Below, piece by piece: positions 46,561-58,869 of a stretch of DNA of 64,000 nt. Under the pieces are notes generated by a model that was not told the DNA's origin, did not search any database, and worked only from the letters and a program-made list of their open reading frames with translations. How positions within the stretch are numbered: the stretch's first letter is position 1; each line of letters begins with the position of its first letter. The DNA lies in the NCBI RefSeq assembly GCF_030272615.1, contig NC_081408.1:401973889-402037888 (forward strand), given 5' to 3'. The position numbers were made by a program, and so were the translations under genes. The DNA is from Cryptomeria japonica (taxonomy: Eukaryota; Streptophyta; Pinopsida; Cupressales; Cupressaceae).

Positions 46561-48520
46561 TTTAGTGGTTAATGTTTTTGATTAAGGTAAAAACAAGTTT
46601 TGAAGGGGGCCCAAAACCCTTTACAAATGGAACTTGTCAGATATAGCAAAAAGAGACAAAAAGGAACAAACCAACGAAAAGCCAACAAAAAACCATAGAT
46701 AACCGGGTAAAGCCCCACAAAGTCAGCCAGACCCAAGAGAAGAAACTAATTGATTTTTTTTAGGGCATTAGCCAAGGTGTTGCTAATCCCATACAGTTCT
46801 TTGATATTTTCCCTAAGATTAGGGATGTCCTTAGCAGAAGCAGCCACAGCTTTCTTGACACTTGCCCCGGTCCTCTTAGTAGCACCAGCTGGAGTAGCTT
46901 CACCACTGCCAATCTGGATAGTATCTTCATCCATGTCAAGGTCCACCATCGGTTTAGGAGAACTGGAATTATCAAAGACCTTAGCAATATCCTCCAAGTT
47001 TTTAGTCATAGCTGACAGGATATTTGGGATAATGCCTAGCAAATTTTTCATCTCCACACTCCCTTCTTCTAACGATTTAACCTTCTCCTCCATATCATGC
47101 TTCCATTTTATCTGATCCTTGTCGTCATCCTTCCTCTTCTCATCCATCTGTTTCCCATTTTTTTCCAGGTTCTTCAAGAGTTCATAGGTTTATCTGTCAT
47201 AGTCCAGTCTCGCCTCAGTGAGTTTTTTAAGGTTATCCAGGAATAACCCTTTACCCACACATTCCTTATCCTCACTTACACTGTCCTTAGTCGTATCCTT
47301 CTCAGGTTCCTTGTTCTCCTCCCTCTCGGAATTCACATCTTTTTCCTCATTATCCTTGTATTCCACATCCTCCATAGGGTGGTTGTTGTCCTTGCCAGGG
47401 CAATCACTATGGATAGGGCTTTCATTGTCAGACTCATTATCACCACCTTCTTCCTCAATACCCACCTCCTCATCTTTCCAGTTGTCTTCACCATCAGAAT
47501 CATTCATATCCATTTCATTGCCTTCTTTTCCAATTTCCTCTATTTCGATCTTTTCTTCACGGGTTTCCGTCCCAGAGGCACTCTTACTTTTTTTGCTAGA
47601 GGTCGCCTTCTCCTTGCTGGAATCGCCTCCCTCCAGCTTTCTCTTCCCCAGAGAGGTGGATAACCTCTTGTTTTCCAGCATGGTGAGGGTTTTACAGTGC
47701 TCATAAATGAGCAGCAAAAGCCCGCAATGGAGAACCGGATTTGAGGGATTCTTACTGTGTTTATTGAGGGACCTTGAAAGGGACCTGAAAAGGTAGTAGG
47801 GCAGGGAGACCCTTTTGTCATGTCTGAAATGGTTTAAAAGAACAAAGTGGTAAGTGTGGGCCCTGGAAAATCGGCCCTCAACAGTGATATATTCCATTAT
47901 GGCATTCAAAACCCAGCCCCAGATTTTCTTGATATTAGAGGCTTCATAGTAACCCCATGTGGCTTTGCCAATTCTAGCCCTCTCTTTTTCCTTACGCGAG
48001 AACAGATTAACCGTGTTATTGGAGACTTTAAGGTCTCTAAAAAAATTAAGCCCAGAATGGGGCATACCAGTCACAGTAGCTATGAGTCCCGAGTCCAATT
48101 TGAACTTAACCCCATAGATTTTAAAGGACCCATTACACCAATTTTCAGAAATTTTGGAAACGACGAGATTTACCCTACCTTTGTCATAATCCACCAGCTT
48201 CTCCATAAAGCTTGTGAGGGACCCTTTTTCCATCTTCGCCCACACTTTCGGCATCGCCTTCCATCTTGACGTATTATCTGGTTCCTCCCTCCTTAAGTCT
48301 CCTCCCATACTCGAATTCGAATTCTCAGCTATGTTCCTCTGCAAACTCAACACTTCTTTCCCGTAGTTACTCGGGATTTTGAAAAGGATGACCCACAAAG
48401 TGTGCGACGTAATATTAAAAATGGTTGGGGTTCTGTCGCTTTGCTAGGTAATCATTACCTTTCCATCAAAGCATAAATTATTCATATACCCTATCATGAT
48501 TATGTTTAGTGGTTAATGTT
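46561..48520 (-). mobile_element. 1.93-kb insertion with 16-bp target duplications, carrying a LINE-ORF3-like gene
   Basis: TTTAGTGGTTAATGTT occurs at 46561-46576 and again at 48505-48520, an exact 16-bp direct repeat flanking 46577-48504. A duplication of this length is typical of target-primed (LINE-type) insertion. The insert is read on the minus strand. Its 3' end has only a short A run (AAAAA, shared with the duplication). It carries a gene homologous to the third ORF of the LINE at 57-64 kb, and the homology extends about 60-100 bases upstream of the protein match. The simplest reading is a 5'-truncated LINE copy that begins just before ORF3. The alternative is an independent small non-autonomous element mobilised in trans. 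Confidence 0.82.
46746..48443 (-). pseudogene. ORF3-like protein of the 1.93-kb insertion (about 550 codons, one stop)
   Basis: The frame is open on the minus strand from 48443 (no ATG before the homologous start near 48398), interrupted once by TAA at 47190-47192, and ends at 46746. Residues about 30-200 form a globular domain: NLVVSKISENWCNGSFKIYG, a KLDSGLIATVTGMPHSGLNF block, then VLLNHFRHDKRVSLPYYLF and LHCGLLLLIYEHC. It continues with a basic KRKLEGG segment (possible nuclear signal), a strongly acidic Glu/Asp-rich region, and after the stop a Lys-rich coiled-coil-like tail. It shares blocks such as FHFVLLNHFRH..RVSLPYYL with the protein at 63.3-64 kb. Function unknown. The near-intact frame, compared with the surrounding relics, suggests a fairly recent insertion or constraint. 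Confidence 0.75.
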
Positions 48521-50288
48521 AGATTAGCCTAGGACTTCCATTTACTCTAAATCTAAAATATTTCATGTATTATATTTAGATTTAGATAATATTAATGTTG
48601 TCTTATTTGATAGGATTATATTTTATTTTCACAAGAATTATTGTTAGGACATAGATTAGTACAATGGATTTCAATGTTTAAAGAGTAAATTCAAGCATAG
48701 TCAGTCAATGTAGCACAAGTTAACAATTCAAGCTAATTAATTCAAATATAGATTAGCTCCCTAGCTTCAACATCCAAATCAAATATGTAATTTTTTTATT
48801 ATTCTTCATAAATTAAATAAGTCAAGGAAAATATTATTTTTTAGTGATTTGAAAATAAAGGAGAAATTTTTCTATTTAGCATTGCTTGGATCTACTTGTT
48901 TTTAGTTCTATTTTTCACCTATTAGAATCTAATTGCAAAGAGTAAGGTTTTTGTTTGTTTCTAAGTTTTAGATTAAATCTTTATTTTTATTGATTATATT
49001 GATTACATGCATGCAAACTATCGACAAAAAAATACCAAAACAAGTTCTTTTCATTCTTATTCCATTAGTTTAGCATAATTTAAAATAATTATTCTCATCA
49101 ACTCAAACATTTTGAAAACCCAAAAAACATAGAAAATAATAAAAACATTTAGTTTTAATTCATTTGAGCTGAAAACTACTCTAAAACTAATTATACTTTT
49201 GACCATTATAAGCAAGCAAGGCAACCAAAACACTCTAATTGCAATTCAAACATTAATACAAAGATAGATTTTGTAAGTAAACTAAAATTGAAATAGGAGT
49301 TGTATAAACCAAAGGCATCAAAGAAGTCTCGAATCATCATTTTTACCATTTTTGATTGTATTTGGTATTTCTTGCCTATGTATTCACGAGTAAGACAATA
49401 TTAGGTAGAGATAACTTTGAGAGGGTTTAAGGAGTGCTTAACAACTCCTATAACTACTAAGGTGGTCGAACAAATAGAATTTCTTGAACAAATATATTGA
49501 GAGAATGATTTCTTGGAGATAATTGAGATAACCCATCTTAACAAGGTTTTTTATCAAGCAACTAATCATTTAGATAATTAATTTGAAGTGATCAAATAAA
49601 AAAATTACAGTATTCACATAGAAGTTATTACTATCCATGTGCCAAGCACATGTCATCCAAATATCCATAGCATTCATCAACTACTCCTTCCTTGTGAAAA
49701 GGTTGTATGTCCCATCTACCACAGCTAGACCTACTTCTTCCATGCAAGTGATAAAAAGTGCTCTACTATCTATCTAATCAACAAGAACATTACATGTGTG
49801 AACAATTTGTGGGTCATTCACAATAGTGATGAATAAAATTTGGAGCATTCATGTTTTAGTGATAAATCCGTGTAAGGATTCTTCTCACTTTTCTTTTTCC
49901 ATCCACAAATTTCCCCTATTCCTTTTCATTTATTTTGTAGTTTTTATCTCGTACCCTAAACGCATATCAACATAGGAAAATACAAGGGTAGGTCCAACCT
50001 TTAACTCTTAAATTTGATAGATACATCCCTCTTATTAATCCCCTGGCTCCCACCCAAAATAGGAACTATCCATGAATACGAGCAAAACATGGGAACAAAG
50101 ACACAATAATGTTTGGCAATTCTATACAAGGACGATGTCAAGGGACTATCATCAAATCTAAGTTCCCAAACCATTAATATAAATATAAATTAGTATAATA
50201 TAAAGTCCATCAACAAGATCCTATTTTTGCAATGATTAGAAAAATGACAACCCACCTATACAATGGGATGGAGTGCCTCAAAAAGAAT
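48521..50288. other. AT-rich intergenic sequence, no gene seen
   Basis: No supported gene. Direct phrases such as ATTCAAGCATAG and long A/T runs only. Around 49630-49880 the minus strand reads weakly protein-like with several stops, not recognisable. Confidence 0.45.
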
Positions 50289-50938
50289 GTTGGTGTAATT
50301 AAGATGTTATAGCTTGTTAATTCTTCACCTAGGTTCCAATTGCCACATAGGAAACTTCCACCTTTAGTGGTTTTATCATGTTATCACTTTTCCACCTTAG
50401 GTGGGTGATCCACCTTTAGTTGACACATCACACTATCACTTTTTTGCCTTAGGTGGATGATAAGTTATCACTTTATATATCATGTCATAAGATTAAGACA
50501 CTTGTCATAATATTATGTCTTCCTATGTTTCACCTTGGTCTATTTAACCAAGGGGTCTCGTATGTACATTCATATCACTTCTAATGCATTCTCGATGGGA
50601 ATACACATTATAAAATTGGGCCCTTAACCCTAAATGTGCCCCTTTTTATTTTATATTTTTTTAATCAATTGATCATTAAGTCCTGATAAGGTCCTATTTC
50701 GACCTTCGAGGCTTGATTTTGCATATATAAACACATGAATTGTCGCACCGAGATAGGATTGACTTTGTAATCATGATACCTTGCATCCCTACAAATTTGA
50801 GAAAAAGTCGGTCGGGCAGTGGTGATTCGTCCTAGTCCAAACTTTTTCTCCCATAATTTTAGGATCATGTTTTGGTGGTGTGAGCTTTCCATCGGGCCTC
50901 TAGATATTGGGTGGCTACCTTCGTAGCCATATCTTGCA
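50289..50938 (+). repeat. 5' LTR of the copia relic (about 650 bp)
   Basis: The right end is fixed by the adjacent TGGTATCAGAGC; the left end (TGTTGGTGTAATTAAG) is inferred from the usual copia start. Contains two copies of CACCTTTAGT(G/T)G and GGTGG(A/G)TGAT (50355-50460). Confidence 0.65.
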
Positions 50939-50950
50939 TGGTATCAGAGC
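50939..50950 (+). promoter_or_regulatory. Primer-binding site of the copia relic
   Basis: TGGTATCAGAGC, complementary to the 3' end of initiator methionyl tRNA, directly abutting the LTR. Confidence 0.92.
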
Positions 50951-51779
50951 TTATAGATTGACATTGGTTAGTCATTTTAAGAGATTTTTTGTGCATTTTG
51001 GGGTTTCTTATTTTTGTGGTTTTGTATTGTAGGTAAAAATCAAAGCTTATTGGGTCAAATCTAAGGTCACCATTGGATTCAGAAGGTTTGAGAATGTCAT
51101 TTTTTCCTTTTGCTTCATCCAAGTCAGATACTAAAGGCCAAATCTATAGGCATTTGAAGTTTGGAGGTGTCACGGTGATACAAGGATCAAAAATTATGCA
51201 AGAGATTTTCAAAAAGCAATATGTCAGTCATTCGAGCTCCTTTTTGTGAGCATTTTTTTATTTGGGGTATAATTCCATGCTCTTTACAGTGGTGTATGTG
51301 TTTTTAAAATTTTTGTACGCAAATTTTCTAAAAAAATGTGTAAACCATGTATTTGTAACTTTAGAGGCTTTGTTCGGGCTCATACGGACTCCTTTTCAGG
51401 TGCAACTTTTTTTTAAGTGCATAATTTTCCTTATATTTTATAGTGGTGTTATCAATTTGTATTCATTATGACCATAAATTTCACTTTCAGCTCATGGCCT
51501 TATTTGGCTTTTTTTTTTTTGGCAAATGTAATGCACAAATCACAATTTGGTATTTTTGCATATTGATTTGAGTCTCAATTGTAATCACTAAAATCCAAAG
51601 TCCACTTTGCCTTTGTTTTGTAAGTGACCATTGTAATTGCACTGAATATAAAGTGCCAAACCATCATTTTGGATTTGGGGGAGGGGGGGGGGGGGGGGTT
51701 ATTTTATTGAGTGAATTTGGGGGGTTGTGATGTGTGATTGTGCTTTCAGTTCTCTCTTGTGCTCTTCTTATTCTTCACT

Positions 51780-53590
51780 ATGGGTTCTCCTAAGTTTCCT
51801 CTCTTAACTACACATAATAATGCAACGTGGAAAATAAATGCATGGAGTAAACTAATGGGAATTGGATTAACTCACTACATTAATGAAACTATTCAAGAAC
51901 CATAAGATGTTAATTTGAAAATGGGTTGGCTCATTAAAAGTACTATGGCCCTTATAACATTGAGAAAATGTGTATGAGTTGATCTTATCTTTCATATTGA
52001 TAAGTGTAAAATAGTTAAGGATGCTTGGGATAAACTTGCTCGATTGTATAGCAAAGTTGATGAGATTAGAGGATAGAAACTTGATAATGATCTCACAAAT
52101 TTAGATCCTAAGGATTTTGATACAATTTAAGACTATGTAACTAAGTCAAATGAGCTAAGAGCACAACTCAAACAGTATGGCATTGATAAGAAGGATGCAC
52201 AATTGGTCTTTGATTTGTTGGGCAAGCTTCTTTCAGAGTATGTAGTTGTTTCTAGTTTCCATAATCATCGGTTGACAATGGGGAGTGCCTATACTACATC
52301 ATCCTTTGATTAATTCATAGAGATGTTGATGTTTGAGAAAGAAAAGTTGATCACCATGTGTATTCTCAAGCCACCCAAGTCACATGCTTTGGTGGCTAGT
52401 CATGAGAAAGCATCCAACAAGAAGCATAAACAATCAAAGCCTAAGCCACACAAGGATATAACACAATCTTCCTCTTCTTAATAAGGTGATTCTACATCCT
52501 CTCCTAAGGGGGAAGTATCTAAGAAGGAGAATATTACTTGTGATTATTGCAAGAAGTTAGGACATGAAGAACACCATTATTATATGAAGGATATTATTGA
52601 ATTAAAGCACCTTCTTGAGAAGAACAAAATCAATTTGCCTTCTAGAATGTCTCCTTCAAACTTTTTGCACCAAATATAATATGATAATGAAAAGAGTAAC
52701 ATTTTTGGGACAAGTAAGAACAAAGGAAAAGCTCTTTGTGCCACTACAAGTCATGATTCAGAGAGATGGCTTCTAGATCCAGGAGCTTCTCGTCATATGA
52801 CATCTTTGCAATCTATGTCCTCTTCATTTGAACCTTGCAATATGCCACCTATTTTGATGGGAAAATATGCATATATGAATATAATTGGGAGGGTATCTAT
52901 TGATATTGGGTTGGAATATTCAATGATGTATTGTATGTACCTCACTCGACAAACAATCTCCATTCCATATATCAAATCACTCATGGTGCGGCAAGGAAGA
53001 CTATGGAGTTCACTCTTGATTCAATTATCATAAGAGACTTGGAGAGTGAAGATATCATTGCTACTAAGGTAGTGGATCATGCATCTTATTTTGAATCCTT
53101 GGAATTTTTTCCTATTGATCACTTTGATTCTTTAGATGATGATCACTCCTCTAGTATGGATTATGATTTTTAGGAGAATTTTGGCTAGTTGAACTTGGAT
53201 ATTCTCACTTGTGATCTAATTCTTGAGCCTTGCATTCCATATCCTCCTATTGAGATCTCATCTAATTTTGCATCTAATGATGCTTGTGTTGCTACGATTT
53301 TGGCTTCTCATCATTAAGTGCAATGGAATATATATTCTTTCAGATACAGTTCCTTGGGATGACTACTTGACAGACAATGTAGGTTTGTTTGTGGAGTCTT
53401 ATTTTGTAGATTTGGGAGACATCATTTATGATATTCGTCTTCTCTATGATGGAGATGATCCATCTTTATTTGTTGTGAGGAAACACTCAAACCCTGTTGT
53501 TCATTATCTACATGAGCATTCTTCACAGTTTGATATTAGTGTGGATACTTATGTACAACATTTGGAGGAGGTCTCTCTATCTTGAGTGAA
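51780..53590 (+). pseudogene. Copia gag and protease remnant, then unrecognised sequence
   Basis: The gag start reads MGSPKFPLLTTHNNATWKIN, typical of the plant copia Gag N-terminus (UBN2/gag-like). The frame has many stops. A zinc knuckle CDYCKKLGHEEHHYY (near 52535-52575) has Tyr in place of the last Cys. The aspartic protease site reads WLLDPGASRHMT (near 52767-52802), in which the usual DSGA has become DPGA, so it would be inactive. From about 52990 to 53585 two frames remain open (52931-53173 and 53223-53585) and are Asp/Ser-rich. They resemble nothing I know and do not look like integrase. Confidence 0.7.
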
Positions 53591-53860
53591 TAAACTTGAA
53601 TCTTTGGATCTTGTTATTCATTCATCTTCGTTAGATCCTAATTTTATTTTTCAGTAGTGTAGTACACCTAATTTGGAAGGGGCAAATTTTAGCATTGACA
53701 AGTGAACACTTAAGCAGTTTTCAAAGACTTCATACATCTTGAGTTTTCTTCCTACATCTTTCTTTCATGATTGGGGAGACTTCATACATACACCTTTGGT
53801 TTTGTTTCTTCCTATAATGGAGGAAAATTGGGGGTTAGGGTTTTACCAAGTACATCCACT

Positions 53861-55137
53861 AAATAACCTAATTAACACCACCACATTGAAAGAGGGTTGA
53901 ACCCAATAGATCCAGGCTCAATCACAATGGGGAAAGGTTTGATATTCTGATTGGATTCAACTGGTTTGAGATTGGTTGTCCTCTTTCTTAGTTGAATTTG
54001 TAATTTAATTGTGAAATTAGGGTAAAAGCATGAATAATTAAAGTAAATTGATAGAAACAATAAGTTACAAATGTCCCATAGAGTCACTGACTAAGATCTA
54101 GGCAAAAGAAGATGTTTAGAACCCCTTCTCAAAAGTTTGGCTTGATTTTTCAGGACCAAGTAGCACAAATCCACCCTAATCCTCCAAATTTTTCATCATC
54201 AAAAGTTGAACTTGTTTGTCACTGTCAACTCTGCTAGATTTCTTGAGTACAACTCCTACACTTGTTTCTTACACACAGAAAGAGAGGGAAAGATGTTGGG
54301 AATAGGGATTTGCCTCAAGTCAAACCCCAATTTTGGAATTAACCATGAAATTGAATTGATAAATGTAATGAAAGACTATAATGAAATACTTTCCTTTTGA
54401 GGGAAATGTTGAAAATACTTGAAACAACAATGTATACCTTGATGAAGCTCTGTTTGACCTTCACACAGAGGTTTTAGAGTTTCATGTAGGATGTCTTCAT
54501 AAAATGTTGATATTCCATCTTCAATACTTGAACTTGACTTCACTTCTACTCCAATGCTTGATGAATGACTGATTACTTGCTCACTTGAATGTGATTGAGA
54601 CCTTGAATTCTCTTAGGTGATTTCTTCGCTTAGGATTAGTATTTCAAATGAGAGGGGTAGACCTTCTTGTATATGTGTCTGCCTAAAAAACAAATTGATT
54701 TTTCAGAACAGGCCAACACGAGATCAAATTTCTTTCTCATTTGAGATGATCATTGTGAGGCCCCAAATTAGGCCTAATTAGGAGGACCAAGGCATGGTAC
54801 ACCCTAGTCTTGATTTAGTACTAGGGAATGGGTCGCCCTGGTCCTAAAAATCAAGACTCGAGAATGGGGAGGGAATTGGACAGATGATGAAAATGCAATA
54901 TTATAATGAAGTGTGAGCAGAATCAGCACCACAATTAGGCATCAGAAAGCCAGAACACTGAAGTGAGGATAAAATTGTAAGCGGGTACAATTTAGGATGC
55001 TACATTTAGTCCCCACTTTAGTGGGAGCATGAGACTAAACATGCTCATGGTAAATCACAAAGTTGCATTGAAAAACTTTCATCAAGATATCAGAGAGACA
55101 AGACACACTAAGCCCCCAAGGACTTTAGGAGAAAAGT
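53861..55137. other. Unassigned flank, right part is internal 3' region of an LTR element
   Basis: 53861-54700 shows no recognisable feature. 54750-55137 ends in a purine-rich tract (TTTAGGAGAAAAG) directly before an LTR start. It contains the inverted phrase TTTAGTCCCCACTTTAGTGG, a layout expected of the untranslated 3' region of a gypsy-like element. Confidence 0.45.
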
Positions 55138-56060
55138 GTAGACACCTCAATTTGACTAATAAATTTAATCAAATTTAAACCCCTTTCCTCTAATTAATTA
55201 ATTTAACTAATTAATTTCCCTATTTCATTCTTCCAATTAATTAATTATCCCCCTTTCCTCCAATTAATTAATTGACCCCCAATCCCATTCCTCTAATTAA
55301 TTAATGTCCTTTTCCATCCCATCTGATTAATTACCTTTAATTAATTAAATGCCCCTTTCTTTCCCAATCCCATGAATTAATTAAATCAATTAATTTAATT
55401 AATTCTCTATCCCATTTGAGCACATGGCTCCTAACCTTAACCCCCACCTAATCTAACCCTTGTCCTAACCCTGGGGTTCCAACCAACCCTCTTTATCCTA
55501 ACCTCCCAACCAACCCTATCATATCCCTCCTAACCTCCATATGTGCACATCCTAACCTCTTTCCCCCCTTCCGGGGAAAATATCCTATTTTGGGTGGCTT
55601 TGCCCAAAATGGACATGTGTCCCTAAGGACACATGTTATTCCTTCCCCTCTAGTTGAGCCACTTGTCCCCTTTGAGTACAAGTGTCTCCTCTTCACACCC
55701 CCTCTCCTTCCTCTCATCTTCTATATAAACCCTCCATTTCCTTTGCAAATTATCCACTATTCATTCAACACATTATTACTCTGCTGAAATCACTACTCAC
55801 ACTCACACATCCATTATCATTTGCATTATCATCTTCATCAAATCATGGAGCACAATCGAGCATCCAAATCAATGTCACAAGCACACATCCAATCGCGAAA
55901 TAATCTAATCGAAGCAAGGATTTGGGATTTGCATAGCTTTTCTTTGTGTTTTTGCTTTGATTTTACCATTTCGATCTTGAAATGTTGAGTTTAATGGATT
56001 GTTTTGGTTAATTAGTTTATCTTTTATCCTTAGTATTCGCACACACATTTTCCCTCACAC
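55138..56060 (+). repeat. LTR (TGTAGACACC family), probably a 3' LTR
   Basis: Starts TGTAGACACCTCAATTTGAC, sharing its first 11 bases and its AATTAATTAATT-rich left part with the LTR at 21054. A TATA-like TCTATATAAACCC lies near 55720. The preceding polypurine tract marks it as a 3' LTR. The right boundary is uncertain. Same superfamily as the LARD-like element but a different, diverged family. Confidence 0.65.
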
Positions 56061-57081
56061 AAAAAGGTACAACACAAGAAAGGAGAAGAGAGAGAACACA
56101 TTACTGTGTTATCCTAGAAATATTCACTTACTATGAGTCATGAAAAAGAAAAATACCAAATTACAAAGCAAAAGGCTCAGTTTGCAAACTAACTTGAGTA
56201 TCTAAAATATGTCATGGTGTGTGCATAAAGTGTAACATTGAGCGGAGAGTATGCCCCCATGTTAAAGCGATTACAAACACCTTATCGAGAGCAATAGCTT
56301 TAAGGTAGCATGCATCCAAAAGACAAGCACACTACCACAATGAGATGTCACCAAGAAATGATGAATCAAAGGATAAAGGTCATAAAACATATAGGACAAA
56401 GCAGATTAGGGATCCACTAACTCTAAGGTCAATATGCTCTTATGATAAATAATGTAAATCAAGGATATTTTTATTGAATTGACCTCATCCTCAAAGGTAC
56501 TGGAACTACAAACACAACGGAAGAAGAGAACATGTGTCTTTTTGAGTCAACATGGAAGAAACCAAAAAAGAGATCTCAACCCTTTGCATCGTCCCCAAGT
56601 AGACAACACAAGGCACAATATATAGAAGAAAGGAGATACAAATAGAAGAATGTCACAACAGGTTCGACCTCTTTATTACCTTGTACCAACAAAGTATCAA
56701 GGTTCATCCAAAGAGAGCCTAACATAACACAAAAACATATCAAGCAACACATCACGAGGGAAGCACATTACGAACGAGCAAACACACAAAGGAGAATCTA
56801 CAACACGAATGAAGCTAATCAAGCAAATCATCTGCTTTCCAATATTGTTGAGAATCATTTAGGGATAGTGGACAAGTTGCAAGAGGAGCCACTTCAAGCA
56901 TGACAGATGGAGCTACTGCAAGTTCTAAACAAGGACCATGCTCTAATGATGAGTCACTTTGTTTTCATTAGGAGCTAGGGTTAATGATTTTTAAAAATGT
57001 GAAGATAGATCATGATTAACATCAATAAGCTCATAACTCATTAGATACAACTAGTTGGGATAGAATTCCAGGATCAACACA
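56061..57081. other. Unassigned sequence and probable 5' untranslated region of the LINE
   Basis: A-rich non-coding DNA without recognisable genes up to about 56950. The last part before 57082 should contain the LINE 5' UTR, but no boundary or target duplication could be set because the 3' end of the LINE is outside the window. Confidence 0.4.
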
Positions 57082-58869
57082 ATGGAAGGCGGGCGGTTCC
57101 AGGATTCAAATTCGAGCGGGAATTCTGGATCGGCATCGGGACAGCATGCAGCAGATGATTCAGAGATTCCTATGGAAGGAGAAGGTTCAGATGGTAAGGA
57201 CCCCGATGATCTCGTGAACTTGGGGGACCCAGGGGAGGATCAACACCACGTGAAGAGTAGTTAGCACTAGAGAGCGGGAAAGGGCGGGTTCAAACTTCAA
57301 AAATAGAAGACGGCAACTCAGAAGGAGCCCAAGGACAGCAAACGACTTGCGTTTCAGAGAACACGGTGGAAGGTAAAGATCATCTGGAAAAGGTTCTTTT
57401 GTCAACGGACCCTAAAGGGGGACCCAATGGAAAGACACGTAAGTGGTCCTCATTGTTTGGGGTCAAGCCCAAAGGTAAGTCCTCATCGCCTCCTGTTAAA
57501 AACTCATTGAATGTGTCTCAGGACAAGTTTGCTATTGTTGTTCCTGACCAAATCATTGATCAAAACATCACTAGAATGGAAAACACTTTGATTGGTTATT
57601 TCTTTGGATCTAGACCTAACATAGAAATAGTTCATGGATTTGTAAAAAGAAAGTGGAACCTGAAAGGTCAGGTAGATGTGGTAGCAATGAACAAAGGTTG
57701 TCTATCCTTCTCCTTTTCTTATGATGAGGATAGAAGAAACATTCTTTGTAGTGGGTCTTGGGCAATAGGCAAATACATCATGTGCATCCAGAAGTGGTAC
57801 CCTAATGTAGCGAAAGGAAAGAATTTTTTGGCCCAAGTCCCGGTGTGGGTCAAACTCCTTGGGCTCCCAATGGAATTCTGGGAGGAAGACGTTTTTGTAG
57901 GAATTGCCAATACCTTTGGGGAGCTAATCACCATTGATCAGATCATGACTTCTAGAAGAAGGCTGATCTATGCAAGGATCTGTGTTGGAGTTGGACTTGC
58001 CACGAACTTGCCAGAGGAAATAGAGATAGAATCAAAACTGGGGAAGTGGAAGCAGAACATTGTTTATGAAACAATCCCCTTCGCCTGTTATCATTGTAAA
58101 AAATTCGGACACTGGGCAAAAAAATGTCCATCTAAAGAGGATAAACCCCATACCCAAACTAAGGTTTGGAAAAAAGTGGACAAGCCACTAAAAGTTTGGG
58201 ATTTCAATGACCCTAATCGGGAGAAGCAGTCCCAGATAGTAAGGGTGGAGGAAGAAATCACTAGTGAAGTGGGTAATGAACCAAAGATTTAGATGTTGGA
58301 ACAGGGTGTTGAACACAAAGAAAAAGACAACACTCAACAAGAGGATCAGAAAGAGGACAAGACAGAGGTAGAGAAAACAGATAAACATCGCACAGATAAT
58401 AAAGAGGAAGGAGATAACTTCAACCTTGTCTCAAAATCTCAAGATCAAGATAAAGAAATAGAATGGTTCCAAGAAGCCCAACCTGATACCATTTTGGGCC
58501 AAGGGCTATCAGAAATCTCATTAACCTCCCCAAGTAAAGGGAAAGCTGGCTAATTCAGAGGAACAAGATCCAAAATGGGGAGATGAAGAGGACATAAAAA
58601 AGGCACTGGGGAAGAATGAATCAAAGCAGGGGGACGAAGAAGTTGCAGAGGATAAAAGAAAGAACAAGCAAAAGAAAAAGAGTAACAATAACCCAGTAAA
58701 TAGCACACTGACTAGAAACACCAGAAGCAGGCTTGGTGATGTGGGAGCGAAACACACTTCTCCAGGAAGACACTCAAATGCCAAAAAAAAAACATTGGAA
58801 ACAAGCAAGAATTTAGCAGGTGGTACCCAAAGAACCATCTTTGAGGCAGGTATTTCTAAAAATCCATGA
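57082..58869 (+). pseudogene. LINE ORF1: DUF4283-like RNA-binding protein with CCHC knuckle
   Basis: Starts at ATG 57082. The frame shifts near 57260. The main body (57261-58292) has the DUF4283-like stretch (NTLIGYFFGSRPNIEIVHGF, VWVKLLGLPMEFW, VGIANTFGELITID), then the zinc knuckle CYHCKKFGHWAKKC (58086-58127). A TAG stands at 58290-58292 and another frame shift near 58545. The C-terminal reading NLAGGTQRTIFEAG is typical of plant LINE ORF1 ends and stops at 58869. ORF1 proteins coat LINE RNA. The length of about 595 codons suits the family. In the last segment the frame overlaps the ORF2 start by ATGA, which suggests coupled translation. Confidence 0.85.

Larger units (their letters stand above)
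50289..53860 (+). mobile_element. Ty1/copia relic: 5' LTR, gag and protease, no integrase/RT
   Basis: The LTR at about 50289-50938 starts TGTTGG and ends CA, followed at once by the primer site TGGTATCAGAGC (50939-50950). A gag reading begins at ATG 51780. The sequence after the protease motif (52770-52800) does not continue into recognisable copia integrase or RT, and no 3' LTR was found. A G-rich run of about 20 bases lies at 51675-51700. Probably an old element with pol lost by deletion. Confidence 0.75.

Noticed and set aside
47218-47706. Plus-strand open frame of 162 codons, Ser/Leu-rich
   Set aside because: It is the exact complement of the acidic region of the minus-strand ORF3-like gene; Ser-rich composition is what complementing Glu/Asp codons gives.
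49630-49880. Minus-strand protein-like reading with stops
   Set aside because: No recognisable family, several stops, no flanking element features.
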